DNA from: an uncultured Campylobacter sp.
GTDB lineage: Bacteria > Campylobacterota > Campylobacteria > Campylobacterales > Campylobacteraceae
Direction of reading: 5' to 3'
Length of the DNA: 64,000 nt
Assembly: GCF_937959485.1 (NCBI RefSeq)
Contig: NZ_CALGPY010000005.1
Span: 124,001-188,000, forward strand
Below the pieces are notes generated by a model, which did no database searches, was not told the DNA's origin, and saw only the letters and a list, made by a program, of their open reading frames with translations. Positions 8,854-18,441 of the stretch are shown in pieces (the first letter of the stretch is position 1; each line of letters starts with the position of its first letter). A program made the translations under genes and the position numbers.

Positions 8854-10297
8854 CGCTCTTTTAAGCGCCTTGACGCTTGGAATTTTACTCTGCGGTTGCA
8901 ACTTCAAGCCCGTCACGCCGCAAAAGCAAACCGGCTTTAAGGCGGATTACGCGAGCACGAACGTTAGCACGCAGTGGTGGAAAAGCTTTAACGATCCGCA
9001 GCTAAACGCCCTGATCCAAAGCGCGCTGGAGCAGAATTCCGACTTGCAAACCGCGCTGAATAACGTCGAGTATGCGCGCGTAAATTTAGGGTTAAACAAG
9101 CTTGAATACCTGCCGAATGTAAATTTAAGCGGCAGCGCGGTGCGCCAAAATAATTTCGGCAACCGGCCCGATCGCAACTCCCACGGCGCGTATCAGATCG
9201 GCGCCGTGCTAAGCTACGAGATCGATCTTTGGGGGCGCGTGCGCAACAGCGTAGATTCGGCGCGATCGCGATTTAATGCGACGAAATACGACTACGAAAC
9301 CGCCAAAAACACGATCACCAGCACGGTTGCGACGACCTATTTTACGCTACTAGCGTTAAAGCAGCAGGAGAAAATTTTAAAAGATAGCCTAAAAAGCTAT
9401 CAAGATACGCAAAACTACCGCAAAAAGCAGCTCGATGCGGGCGCGGTTAGCGAGATCGTATTTTATCAAGCCAAGGCTGCGGTTCAAAGCGCCGAGGCAA
9501 GCCTCATAAGCGTGCAAAATCAGCTCTCCGCAGCTCAAACTTCGCTAAATATCCTAACGGGCAAGAGCTATGATGAAATTTTACGCGGCGCGCCGCAGAC
9601 CGCCGCGAAAATGCCTAGCGCACCGCAGATCCCAAGCGGAATCCCTAGCGACGTGATCCTGCACCGCCCCGACGTCGCAAGCTCGCTCGAAAATCTACGC
9701 GCAAGCAACTTCTTAGTGGGCGTCGCCAAGGCAGGCTACTTCCCTACTTTCTCGCTTACGGGCTCGGCGGGATACGCAAGCGGAGAATTTGACAGGCTGT
9801 TTACCGCAAACGCGAGCACGTGGAGTATCGGCGGCTCGCTCGTAGGGCCGTTGCTTGACTTCGGCCGCCAGAAAAGGCGCGTAGAGCTTGCAAATTTAGA
9901 GCAAAACGCGAGTTTCATCGCATACGACAAAGCTCTTAAAACAGCTTTCGGCGACGTTCGCGACGCGCTTATAGGCGTGCAAAACGCCAAGCTAAGACAG
10001 GCAAGCCTCGCCGATCTCGTCGCTTCGCAGAGCAAAATTTATTCAAATGCCTCGAGCAGGTATCAGGCGGGCTACAGCGATCATCTGGAGTTTTTGGATT
10101 CGCAGCGAAACCTACTTAGCGCGCAGCTAAATAAGACACAGGCCGATCTTGACGTGCTAAGCGCGACGGTAAACGCCTACAAGGCGCTCGGCGGCGGCTT
10201 TAGCATAGAAGATAGCGAAATAAAGGCGCTTATCGGCGCAGAGCAGGACGTGCAGCCCGATATGTCCGCCTTCCCGAAGGATAGAATTTTTAATTAG
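8840..10297 (+). CDS. cmeC: RND efflux outer-membrane channel lipoprotein (CmeC/TolC-NodT family)
   Basis: A 485-residue outer-membrane factor that completes the tripartite pump. A lipoprotein signal ends in ILLCGC (Cys20). The body has the two repeated OEP domains of the NodT/OprM family, seen in WWKSFNDPQLNALIQSALEQ near the start, YEIDLWGRVRNSVDSARSRF, and in the second half VGPLLDFGRQKRRVELANLE. Length and order fit the family. The ATG lies within the 3' end of cmeB, preceded by an ACGAGGTGA ribosome site inside that gene. A strong terminator follows about 70 bases after the stop. Confidence 0.91.
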   Translation: MKINNALLSALTLGILLCGCNFKPVTPQKQTGFKADYASTNVSTQWWKSFNDPQLNALIQSALEQNSDLQTALNNVEYARVNLGLNKLEYLPNVNLSGSAVRQNNFGNRPDRNSHGAYQIGAVLSYEIDLWGRVRNSVDSARSRFNATKYDYETAKNTITSTVATTYFTLLALKQQEKILKDSLKSYQDTQNYRKKQLDAGAVSEIVFYQAKAAVQSAEASLISVQNQLSAAQTSLNILTGKSYDEILRGAPQTAAKMPSAPQIPSGIPSDVILHRPDVASSLENLRASNFLVGVAKAGYFPTFSLTGSAGYASGEFDRLFTANASTWSIGGSLVGPLLDFGRQKRRVELANLEQNASFIAYDKALKTAFGDVRDALIGVQNAKLRQASLADLVASQSKIYSNASSRYQAGYSDHLEFLDSQRNLLSAQLNKTQADLDVLSATVNAYKALGGGFSIEDSEIKALIGAEQDVQPDMSAFPKDRIFN

Positions 10298-10365
10298 TTT
10301 ATAAATTTACGAGCGGCGCGAAATTTTAAAATATCCGTAAATTTAAAGGGCAGCCCAGTTTTTAC

Positions 10366-10405
10366 GGCGCAAGCAGATCGTTTAAAAAAACTGCTTGCGC
10401 CTTTT
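10366..10405 (+). terminator. Rho-independent terminator of the cmeABC operon
   Basis: A perfect 11-base stem GGCGCAAGCAG / CTGCTTGCGCC at 10366-10376 and 10391-10401, with a 14-base loop, followed by TTTT. It lies 69 bases after the cmeC stop. Confidence 0.85.
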
Positions 10406-10697
10406 AAATTTAGCCCTGCGGCGGGCGGCAAATTCCAATTTCAAATATAATCTAAATTTCAAAATAGCCGCAGCAAGGTAAAATCGCCGCTCGACTGGAA
10501 GGCGCAAAGCGGCTTGGCTCCGCGGCACGGCAGAATTTCTAAGCGGCACGGCGAAATTACAAGCAGCGCGATAAAATTCCAAACGCTGCGGTAAAATTCT
10601 AAGCGCCGCGTTTTAAATTTAAAGGCGAGGCGGATTGCGCGTCGAAACGGAATTTGGCAAAATTTTAGATTTTCGCTATAATCGCGACTTTTAATTT
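10406..10697. other. Intergenic stretch with degenerate repeat and tRNA promoter
   Basis: No credible gene. It contains the ~20-base degenerate tandem repeat described separately. A TATAAT box at 10677-10682 stands 15 bases before tRNA-Ser and is its likely promoter. Confidence 0.6.
10523..10605. repeat. Degenerate ~20-bp tandem repeat
   Basis: Four consecutive units of 20-21 bases, each a G/C-rich half (GGCACGGC, AGCGCGAT, GCTGCGGT) followed by an A/T-rich core (AAAATTC-like) and AAGC or AAAC. Examples are GGCACGGCGAAATTACAAGC and GCTGCGGTAAAATTCTAAGC. Units agree at roughly two thirds of positions. Confidence 0.6.
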
Positions 10698-10785
10698 AGA
10701 TGGGTGTCCGAGCGGTTGAAGGAGCACGCCTGGAACGCGTGTAAAGTGCAAGCTTTCGAGGGTTCGAATCCCTTCCCATCTGCCA
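10698..10785 (+). tRNA. tRNA-Ser (GGA)
   Basis: An 88-base class II tRNA with encoded CCA. The acceptor AGATGGG pairs with CCCATCT. The anticodon loop CTGGAAC within stem CACGC/GCGTG gives GGA, reading UCC and UCU. It has a long variable arm and the TTCGAAT T-loop. Confidence 0.96.
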
Positions 10786-11137
10786 CTACTTACTTCAATT
10801 CATATTCTTAGACACAAGCGCCTCAATCGCAAAAAAGCCTCGAGACGCGGCAGTGCTCGTTGGCGGCAAGCGGCTCTCGTCCGCGCAAATAAAAATTCCA
10901 CGCTTTTAAATCATCGTTCCGCCGCCGAAATAAAATTTCGCGCGTCGCGCCTTAAAATTTCATAAAATTCCATTCTACGGCATTCTACTCGTTTCAAATT
11001 TAGATCTGGGGCTACGCTTGCAAAATTCTATCCACAAAATTTCGTACCTAAATCCTGCACAAATTCTGTCCAAACGCATGTTATTTACCGATATTGCGCT
11101 AAAATTCCTTTTAAATTTTACTTTGAAGGAGAGAAAA
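10786..11137. other. Intergenic stretch upstream of the DyP peroxidase
   Basis: About 350 bases without a gene. A frame open upstream of the peroxidase ATG begins at 11018 but lacks a ribosome site. No terminator or conserved RNA is recognised. Confidence 0.5.
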
Positions 11138-12091
11138 ATGAGTGAAGAAAAAAGTTGCGCCTGTGCGCATGTCAAATCCCAAAACGTAACCGACGCGCCC
11201 GGCAATAACACCGTGTTTATGATCTGGCGCTTTAGCGCAGACAAAGCCGCCTGTAAAAAGGCTTTCGAGGGTCTTTGCGGCCTGGTGATAAATTTAAACA
11301 AAACCGCCGTTACGAGATTCGGCGCGGCTAGCGAGACGAGCTGTGTGCTGGGCGTGGGCTTTGAAGCGTGGAAAATGCTCGGCTTACCAAAGCCTTTGCC
11401 GAAGGAGCTAAAAAATTTCGAAGAGATTAGAGGTGATAAGCACGCTGCGCCCGCTACCGGAGGCGATATTCATATCCACATCAGAGCCGCAAATCAGGCC
11501 GTTTGCTACGATATGGCAAGCGAGATCAGAGCCGCGCTAAAGGATGTCGCGACGTGCGAGGAGGAGATCTGCGGCTTTAAATACTACGACGGACGCGCTA
11601 TCATCGGCTTTGTGGACGGCACCGAAAATCCGCAGGGCGCAGATCGCGACTTTTTTGCTAAGGTAGGCGACGAGGATGCGGCTTATAAGGGCGGCAGCTA
11701 TCTTTTCGTGCAAAAATACATCCACGATATGAGCGCATGGAACGCCGCGGGCGTCGCCGAGCAGGAGCGCGTCATCGGGCGTAGCAAGCAAAACGACATC
11801 GAGATGAGCGAGGAGCTAAAGCCTAGCAACTCGCACTCCGCCGCAGCCAACGTCGGCGACGATAAAAAGGTCGTGCGCGACAATATGCCGTTTATGCAGG
11901 GCGGCGAGACGGGAACCTACTTCATCGCCTACGCAAGCACCTTTAGCACGCTGGAGCTGATGCTTGAGAGTATGTTTGTCGGCCGTCCGCGAGGTAACTA
12001 CGACCGGCTGCTAGATTTTAGCACGGCAAAGACGGGCGCGCTCTTTTTCGCTCCGACTTTCGATATGCTCGAGGCTTACGATGCGGGCTAA
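11138..12091 (+). CDS. DyP-type heme peroxidase (YfeX-like)
   Basis: A dye-decolorising-type peroxidase of 317 residues that uses H2O2 with a heme cofactor. The signature GFVDG at 157-161 supplies the catalytic Asp160. The proximal heme ligand is probably His233 in NSHSAAANV, and Arg247 in VVRDNMPF is the distal arginine. The C-terminus LELMLESMFVG matches the YfeX/EfeB-like branch. The start was set at ATG 11138 because AAGGAG lies six bases before it; an upstream frame start at 11018 has none. No signal peptide is present, so it is cytoplasmic. The physiological substrate is unknown. Confidence 0.9.
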   Translation: MSEEKSCACAHVKSQNVTDAPGNNTVFMIWRFSADKAACKKAFEGLCGLVINLNKTAVTRFGAASETSCVLGVGFEAWKMLGLPKPLPKELKNFEEIRGDKHAAPATGGDIHIHIRAANQAVCYDMASEIRAALKDVATCEEEICGFKYYDGRAIIGFVDGTENPQGADRDFFAKVGDEDAAYKGGSYLFVQKYIHDMSAWNAAGVAEQERVIGRSKQNDIEMSEELKPSNSHSAAANVGDDKKVVRDNMPFMQGGETGTYFIAYASTFSTLELMLESMFVGRPRGNYDRLLDFSTAKTGALFFAPTFDMLEAYDAG

Positions 12092-12122
12092 ATTTAAATC
12101 ACTTTAAATTTAAAGGCATGCG

Positions 12123-12737
12123 ATGTTTTGCGATCTAAGCCCGTATCAGAGCAGGCGCTGCAAAGAGATCATAGAGGGCAAAGTCGAAAATAGTGAAAAC
12201 GTCAGGGGTCTGAGAGAGTTCATAGACGCTAAATTTAAAACTCGAGCGATCAGCGCGTTTTACGGCGCGGGCAGGGACTCGGCGTGGCTTAAGATCGTGC
12301 TTCGCTTCGATAAAGATGCCGCGAAAATCACCGATAAAAAGTGCATCGAGCGCTACCTTGCCCGCACGCCGCTTTTCGAGAAACTAAACGGACTTAAGAG
12401 CTTTTATATCTCGGTCGAGTCCTTCGAGTCGCAGATCCGCACTGATCTGATCCAAGGCGCGGTAGAGGAGCTGCTTCGAAACCGAAGCGAGCTTTTAGCG
12501 CCGCTTAAAATTTGGTATATCGCAGCGGTGTCCGACGCGCCCGTAGTTTTTTATTTCACGAGGCAGGATGCGGCGCGCCGCGAAGGGGGCGGAAAGATAG
12601 AACGGCTGATAAGAAATTTTATAGAGAAAGCGCAGGACGCCAAATATCTGAGCCACATGGAATTTAAGCTGTTTTTTGACAGTAAGGAGTCCGTGGATCT
12701 TGAGTACGGCGGAAATTTGTTCTATTATTTCAAATGA
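12123..12737 (+). CDS. Hypothetical protein, 204 aa
   Basis: A soluble protein starting MFCDLSPYQSRRCKEIIEG, with alternating strands and helices (LKIVLRFDKDAAKIT, KIWYIAAVSDAPVVFYFTRQ) and ending in DLEYGGNLFYYFK. I do not recognise the family. The ATG lies 31 bases after the peroxidase stop, with a weak AAAGG site. Its size and lack of motifs resemble the immunity-type genes elsewhere in the window, but that is only an impression. Confidence 0.6.
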   Translation: MFCDLSPYQSRRCKEIIEGKVENSENVRGLREFIDAKFKTRAISAFYGAGRDSAWLKIVLRFDKDAAKITDKKCIERYLARTPLFEKLNGLKSFYISVESFESQIRTDLIQGAVEELLRNRSELLAPLKIWYIAAVSDAPVVFYFTRQDAARREGGGKIERLIRNFIEKAQDAKYLSHMEFKLFFDSKESVDLEYGGNLFYYFK

Positions 12738-12757
12738 AATTTAGCTAAGGAGCGAAA

Positions 12758-13062
12758 ATGGATGCGAAGCTTTACAGAAGGTAACGCAGCTCTCGCGAGG
12801 GTTTGAGGAGGGCGGCGTGCAGAGCCTAAAAGCGGCACTAGAGGGCGACGGCGACGAGGTTAGCAAGACGCGAGCTCGCGTGATCTTAGGCGAATACTAC
12901 GTAATGAAAGGGGATTTCGCGCAGGCTAGGGAATATCTAGGGCCCGTGGCGCAAGACACCGAGCGACTGCGAGATCAATACGACGATCTGCTGGACGATG
13001 AAATTTGCAGAGCCGATATGCTTTTGGATATGATCGAGCGCTTCGGGTTTTTGGCGGAATAA
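12758..13062 (+). pseudogene. Small gene with a one-base frameshift after codon 8
   Basis: A well-placed TAAGGAG (12746-12752) precedes ATG 12758, which reads MDAKLYRR and then stops at 12782. One base out of register, the frame continues as VTQLSRGFEEGGVQSLKAAL and stays open to 13062, ending in MLLDMIERFGFLAE. A single inserted base in the run AGAAGG would join the two into a protein of about 101 residues. Without it only a GTG start at 12817 (81 residues) without a ribosome site is available. Either the gene is broken or this is a sequence error. The family is not recognised; the segment GEYYVMKGDFAQAREYL is TPR-like. Confidence 0.6.
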
Positions 13063-13213
13063 AAGAGCAAGTAACAATCAATCCAATGCGCTAAGGATCT
13101 AATGTTGAATTGCATAATATATCGGAAAAATTTAAACTTCTTAATAGCCTTATTTCAAGGTTCAAAATCTGTTATTGAAAGTGAACTTAGTGTATAAAAT
13201 GGTAAAATTATTA

Positions 13214-13219
13214 TATAAT
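13214..13219 (+). promoter_or_regulatory. Candidate -10 box of the AbiTii-like gene
   Basis: TATAAT 63 bases before ATG 13282, in AT-rich DNA. The AT-rich background makes chance matches likely. Confidence 0.4.
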
Positions 13220-13281
13220 GAGCTTAATTATACTAAGAAGATACGAAAGCGAAAAAATTAATTTGAATACGGATAAATTTT

Positions 13282-14166
13282 ATGGATCCAATAGTTATCA
13301 ATATACAAAAGCAAATATTGAGTAAAAGTACTACGGATGTTCTTAGGCAAGCATATATTATTGCTAGAAAATTAAAGATTAAGGATTTTGAAATTTGGAT
13401 TAATAATGAGTTGAACGGATATAAGGAAGACGCTAGTATTCCAGAGTATAGAAATATTTTTGGAGATATTAAAGGGTGGAATCCGTATCATGGTTGGGTT
13501 TCTGTAATAATTGAGAATATTGAAATGTATAATAAATTAACTATGTCTAAAATTGGACAAGGAATTCCAGGATTGGAAAATATAATCAATCGCTCTGAAA
13601 ATAAGAGCATCATAAGTATAAATTTACCAGACTCGTTTAACCAACTTATAAGCGATGGTGTTTCAACTAAATATAGAAAAGAGTTAAGCCCCACTAGTAT
13701 AATCGGCATTATTGAGACCGTAAAAAATATTATTATGGAATGGATATTAAAATTGGAAGAAGATGGTATTATAGGAGTGGATATGAAATTTACAGATGAA
13801 GAAAAGAAAATTTCAAGTGAAAAGAACTACACGGTAAATAATTTTTATGGCAATGTTTCAAACAGCCAAATTCAGCAGAATAGCAATTACTCTTCGCAAA
13901 CAATTAATAATAGTTTGGATATTGATAAAATAGTTAAAGTCCTAGAATTAATTAACACCCATAAAAAAGACATTTTGGTATCGCTAGACAATCCAAAAGA
14001 TTTTGAACAAGAACTAGACGCGGTTAATAATGAAGTAAAAAAAGCAAGTCCCTCTAAAGTAGTTTTAAGTCAATCGTTAAAAACCCTTAGAAATATACTT
14101 GAAGGAATTACTGGAAACGTTATTGCTGCAGGAATTTTATATCAACTTAAACTCATATTTTCATGA
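13282..14166 (+). CDS. AbiTii-type abortive-infection protein
   Basis: A 294-residue protein whose first ~170 residues match the AbiTii domain as I know it: an N-terminal stretch on ILSKSTTDVLRQAYIIARKL, then EIWINNELNGYKEDASIPEY, and WNPYHGW at ~72-78. The middle is Asn/Gln-rich (VNNFYGNVSNSQIQQNSNYS) and the C-terminus has KTLRNILEGITGNVIAAGIL, seen in several Abi-like proteins. Codon use is far more AT-rich than the neighbours, which indicates horizontal transfer. No toxin partner or integrase lies next to it. A role in phage defence follows from the domain name; the molecular activity is unknown. Confidence 0.72.
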   Translation: MDPIVINIQKQILSKSTTDVLRQAYIIARKLKIKDFEIWINNELNGYKEDASIPEYRNIFGDIKGWNPYHGWVSVIIENIEMYNKLTMSKIGQGIPGLENIINRSENKSIISINLPDSFNQLISDGVSTKYRKELSPTSIIGIIETVKNIIMEWILKLEEDGIIGVDMKFTDEEKKISSEKNYTVNNFYGNVSNSQIQQNSNYSSQTINNSLDIDKIVKVLELINTHKKDILVSLDNPKDFEQELDAVNNEVKKASPSKVVLSQSLKTLRNILEGITGNVIAAGILYQLKLIFS

Positions 14167-14285
14167 GAAAAAGGATTATAAAATCCAGCATTATGCATTG
14201 CTATTCTGTCGTAAATACTTGAATGACCCAAAGTGGACAAATGCTAAAATTATTCATTCAAAAACGTGGAGCCGACGCAATTAAA

Positions 14286-14459
14286 ATGAATTATTATAGG
14301 ATAGAAGACCAAGCCTACGTCTGCACAGCAGTGAGTATGCGATAATCATCTATTTTGATTACCCGCTTATTTTAAAGAATATGAAAAAGAGACGGACGCT
14401 CGTTAGAGTAGCTCTGGGACGAGGCAGATGAGTTTTACTGCTTTGATTTCGAGCCGTGA
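14286..14459 (+). pseudogene. Decayed small gene, three frames
   Basis: Starting at ATG 14286, MNYYRIEDQAYVCTA can be followed, after a frame change, by SEYAIIIYFDYPLILK, then after a second change by EYEKETDARLE, a stop, and LWDEADEFYCFDFEP, ending at TGA 14457. The pieces read like one protein broken by at least two indels and a nonsense codon. The rest of the 14167-14653 gap holds no other credible gene. Confidence 0.5.
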
Positions 14460-14653
14460 GACCTCGAAATTTCATGCGGCGGTGCAGTAAGCACACGCGA
14501 CGCTGATAAAATTGAACGAAATAAAATTTTGAAAGGACGCAAACGCGCTCTACTTGGGATTACGTCGCTAAGGCGCGCGACGAGGTCGGCAAATTTAGCG
14601 CCGCAAAACACCCAAACCGCTAGCGGCAAAATTAAAATAGGAGCAAAAATTTA

Positions 14654-15385
14654 ATGCTAAATTTAAAAGACGAGCCGCAAAAGTCGCAAAAGCTGCAGCA
14701 GTCGAAGCCTAGGCAAGACGCCGAGCGCCAAAATCCGCCGCAATTTGGCAATAAACCCCTCATCGTCAAAGACTACAACATCGCGGTATTCTTTATTTAT
14801 AATCTATTCTTCGCTCCCTTGGCGGTACCGGTATTTCTATACATAGGGGATATTTTCCCATACTATACGCCGTTTGTTTCCGTAGTATTCGCCGTCATAT
14901 CGTATCTAAACAGCGCCCATACGCGCCTTGTGCATTTGACGAACAGGAGTATCAACTACGTAAATAAAGGCAAAATCACGAAATCTATAAAATTTGATGA
15001 AATATCGCTCATAAAGCTCACCGCTACGCCGCTATTCGGACATATCGTGCCGGCTAGAAATTCCGCAGACATTGTGCTTTCGTTCATCGTGATAGGTATC
15101 GCGTTTGCCGGATTTTACAGAGCCTTAGGGGGATTTATAATTTTTATTATGAGCCTGACGGCATTGGTTTTGCCTTTTTTCATCTCCAAACTGATTTTTT
15201 CAAAGATCACGGAGGGGAAATTTAGCTTTCGTGCGATCGATACTTTGATCATCTATGACGGCAAGGGCGAATTTATCAGTTTTATTATGAGCGGGGCGGA
15301 CTTTGAAAGGGTTTGCCGCTACATGCCAAAAGAGCGGCAGATCAGCCCGTCAAAATTTCAAAAGCAGTTTGTGATATTTCGATGA
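14654..15385 (+). CDS. Membrane protein of unknown function, 243 aa
   Basis: A hydrophilic, Gln/Lys-rich N-terminus of ~40 residues is followed by two membrane segments (YNIAVFFIYNLFFAPLAVPV and YYTPFVSVVFAVISYL), a cytoplasmic loop with LTNRSINYVNKGKITKSIKF, and two more membrane segments (~150-195). The tail has FSFRAIDTLIIYDGKGEFIS. The loop strands resemble a small PH-like fold, which is a guess. ATG 14654 is preceded by TAGGAG at 14639-14644. I do not recognise the family. Confidence 0.65.
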   Translation: MLNLKDEPQKSQKLQQSKPRQDAERQNPPQFGNKPLIVKDYNIAVFFIYNLFFAPLAVPVFLYIGDIFPYYTPFVSVVFAVISYLNSAHTRLVHLTNRSINYVNKGKITKSIKFDEISLIKLTATPLFGHIVPARNSADIVLSFIVIGIAFAGFYRALGGFIIFIMSLTALVLPFFISKLIFSKITEGKFSFRAIDTLIIYDGKGEFISFIMSGADFERVCRYMPKERQISPSKFQKQFVIFR

Positions 15386-15590
15386 AAGAGCCTATTAAAC
15401 GATATCGGCGTTAAATTTAAAAAGTCGTTTCGGCTTCTTAGGTTGGGCGTAAATTTTATAATTTCACATACGTTAAAATTTTACGGCTTGCACGCACTAA
15501 AATTTTATGGAGTGCGATGCGGAATTTTAAGACGCGCGGCGTGAAATTTGAAATTCTGCAAAATGCTGTAAATTTCAGAAAATTTCACAA

Positions 15591-15627
15591 AATTTTGCGG
15601 AGCCCTGAAATTTGAAAAGCTCCGCAA
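15591..15627 (-). terminator. Terminator hairpin after the TonB receptor gene
   Basis: Stem TTGCGGAGC (15595-15603) pairs with GCTCCGCAA (15619-15627) around a 15-base loop. On the minus strand it is followed by AATTTTG, 12 bases past the receptor stop. The 15386-15590 stretch upstream of it holds AAATTT-spaced, repeat-like DNA and no gene. Confidence 0.6.
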
Positions 15628-15639
15628 ATTTAGCTCACG

Positions 15640-18367
15640 CTACCACCGAATGCCCGCTTCCAGCCAAAACTGCCTGCCCGCCTCATAGACTAGATCGAGC
15701 GAGGTGTCGCTGCTAAGTCTTGCTTTGTTGCGCTTATTTAGGACGTTGTAGATGTCTAAATTCGTAAAAAATTCCACCTCGCCCGCCATCTTTTTGGCGT
15801 ATCCAATGCGCGCATCCCAGCTGTAGCTTTTGCCGAGATTTACCTTTTCGTATTTGTCGTATCTGGCAGGATACTTGCCCGCAGGCGTCCTGCCGGTGCG
15901 GGCAATCGCTTCTTGCGAGCCTTTAAACGAGAGGAAGTTATTCACGCTGATACCGTAGCTTGGGATTTTCGTGATGATGTTTAGGCTTGCAGTCCAAGGC
16001 CTAGCATAGTCCTGCGCCGGAAGCTCCGATAACCTCATCAACTTCCCGTCGTATTCGACGATCTTTTCATCTTCAAGCGTTTCTCTATCAAGCTTCTCAT
16101 CGTAAATGGTATTATTGGTCTTCATCCTGATATGCTCAAAGCCAAGTTCAAAGCCGTTTAGCGTACCGAAAGCCTCGTAATCATCGATCGTTTTAACGCC
16201 GAAGGTTAAAATTTTATTTTCGCTTCTGCCGTCATTAGTAAAGGTTTGATAGTTGTTTTGGTAGTTCGGATTCGGCGCTAGGCCTAGATCTCTTCGCGTG
16301 GATTTGATGATCTGATCCCTACCCTTGCGGCTTACATATTTGCCGAAAAACTCAAAATTTCCAAGCTTTTGCTTTGCCCCGAATACTAGCTCATCCTCAT
16401 AAGGCACCTTTATCTCGTTAAATTTAGTTAGAGACGGGTCTTTTGGCAGTTGCGTCCAATTTTGCGTATAGGCATTGCGCGGGCGCGTGTAGGTAGTAGC
16501 GAGACCCTCTCGACCTTCTCTTAATTTGTATGTAAAGAGATTGCGTCCGTAGTAGCGGTTTGCACCGAAGCTAAGAATCGAATCGCCGTCGCCGAAAATA
16601 TCGTAGTAGCTGTTAAATCTCGGCGCTGCGGTCGTTTGCTTCATATAATCGTCCCTATTTAATCTTACGCCCGGTCGTAAGGTAAGATCACCGATTTTTA
16701 TCTCATCCTCCAGATAAACCGCCAAGCTCTTCATATCCACCTTGGTATTACCCTTGTAATAGCTTTTTCGCGTAAAAAACTGGCCGCTTCTACCGAGCCT
16801 CGCAAAAGAATCGTCTATAGAGCAGAGCTCGTCATTCGGATCGCAAGCATGTACGCCCGCAGGTAGCGGCGCTATTCCGCTGGCGGTCATAAACTCTTTT
16901 CTTACGTTAAATTTAGCCTCTTGCTTTTTAAACTCAAAGCCCGTGATAAATCTATGCTTACTGCCGCCGAGATCAAATTCGTTAAACTCCAGATCCGCGT
17001 TGTATGAAAAGCTCTTTTGAGTCTGATCGAGATCCCCAAAGCCGCCCTCTATCGCCGAAGCAGATAAAATTTTACTGCCCCAATTCTTTACGTTTGAGTA
17101 TTGCCAAGCCCTGTAATATTCATTCTCTGCATCGCGCGAACTCTCCAGCTTGCTATAGGATAAAATTTGATTAAATCTAGCAAAATCGCCATCGTAGTCG
17201 GCTTTAAGCGCTAAATTTAAACCGCCCGATTTCATATCGGCGTAGGAGTCTTTGACGTGGTCGTTAAACATCTTGTTTCGCTCGGGCGCGTAGGTTACGC
17301 TAGGCGTGATAGTTAGGCGGTCGTTTGCATACCAAAGCGCTTTTAGAAAGTAGTTGTCTATATTTCGCCTCTGAACTCGCTCGGTGATGGTCGTATCTGC
17401 GTTATATCTTCTGTCGTAGGCCTTAAGCGGAATTTTACTTCTAGTGTTGGTGTAGCCGAACATCAAGCCCAGATCCTCGGTAACGGTGCCCTCTAAATTT
17501 AACCTAGTGATCCACTTATCGAATCTCGGCTGATTTAGCGGCGTAGCGGAGTTTTCAAAGCTCTGTTCATCGCCGTAGATATGGTATCTAGTCCAACTAT
17601 CCTCGGTGTGCTGCATCGAAAACTTGCCGTGAAAGCCCGCACGCGGATCTCGCGTCTTAGCCTCCACCACGCCGCCGGTAAATCCGCCATATTTGGCGGA
17701 GACGCCGCTATCGTGCACCTCGACGCTCCGTAAAAAATCGCTATCGATCGCCATACCTTGCGAGACGGAATTCATCGTATCAAACGCCGAAAAGCGCGTA
17801 GGATTGCCGCCGGGGTTTCTAGCGGGATCGAGATCGTTATTCATATTCGCGCCGTCAAGCATAAAGTTGTTTTGCCAATACTTCGCGCCGTTGATACTGA
17901 TATTTGCGGGGCTGATCTCGCCTAGCGTCGTGCTCTGGCGGTTCGTGGAGCTGAATTGCACGTTTGGATTGGTACGCAAAAGCTGCACGAAGTCGCCGTT
18001 GCCGCTAGGCATAGACTCGATCATCGCCCTGCTTATCTTTTGCGTACCGCCGTAGCTATCGCCGACGCTAGTCAGACTCGAGTCGATGTTGCCAACGACG
18101 ACTATTTCGGGAAATTTATAACTATTTATCGCCGCAGCCGAGCTTCGTGCCTCCGAGCTTTCTTTGATAGCAACGCTTCTTGTTGTGTTATTTTCAGACG
18201 AATCCTGCGCGATGCTTAGACCGCAAAGGCACGCCGCGACTATTAAGGAGCGTGCAAGCCCCCCCCCCGCAGCGATTTTGAGTGGATTTCTCGCCTTTTA
18301 CGGAAGCGGAATAATTGCGGCCTGCGCCGCTTTTACATGGCTTACAGGCCCAAAAACCGACAATCAT
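15640..18367 (-). CDS. TonB-dependent outer-membrane receptor, frame broken at a poly-G tract
   Basis: A TonB-dependent receptor, likely for an iron source. The frame open from ATG 18024 encodes most of the plug (SINGAKYWQNNFMLDGANMN) and the 22-strand barrel, but lacks a signal peptide. In the same frame upstream lie the TonB box-like PEIVVVGN and a secretion signal core SLIVAACLCGLSIAQ, with no start codon before an in-frame stop at 18298-18300. An ATG at 18367 with AAGGAG six bases before it reads MIVGFWACKPCKSG and enters a run of ten G (18268-18259) in the frame that then stops. With nine or twelve G the two frames join, giving a 908-residue receptor. The present state is therefore OFF. 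The leader before the hydrophobic core is unusually long (~38 residues). Confidence 0.85.
18259..18268 (-). repeat. Homopolymeric G10 tract, candidate phase-variation switch
   Basis: Ten consecutive C on the plus strand (G on the coding strand), the only run of this kind in the window. It sits between the ribosome site plus start (18367) and the signal peptide of the TonB receptor. Slipped-strand changes in such tracts switch Campylobacter surface genes on and off. Confidence 0.88.
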
Positions 18368-18441
18368 CTTTTCTCCTTTTTTGAAAATAAAAATTAAGAC
18401 TTAGGAAATTTAGCCAATAATATTTTAAATTTCAATAAAAG

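Noticed and set aside
10382..10582. A 66-codon minus-strand frame over the terminator and 20-bp repeat
   Set aside because: It contains the terminator hairpin and repeat units; no start signals.
14099..14284. A 61-codon frame overlapping the end of the AbiTii-like gene
   Set aside because: It overlaps a better-supported gene in another frame and has no ribosome site.
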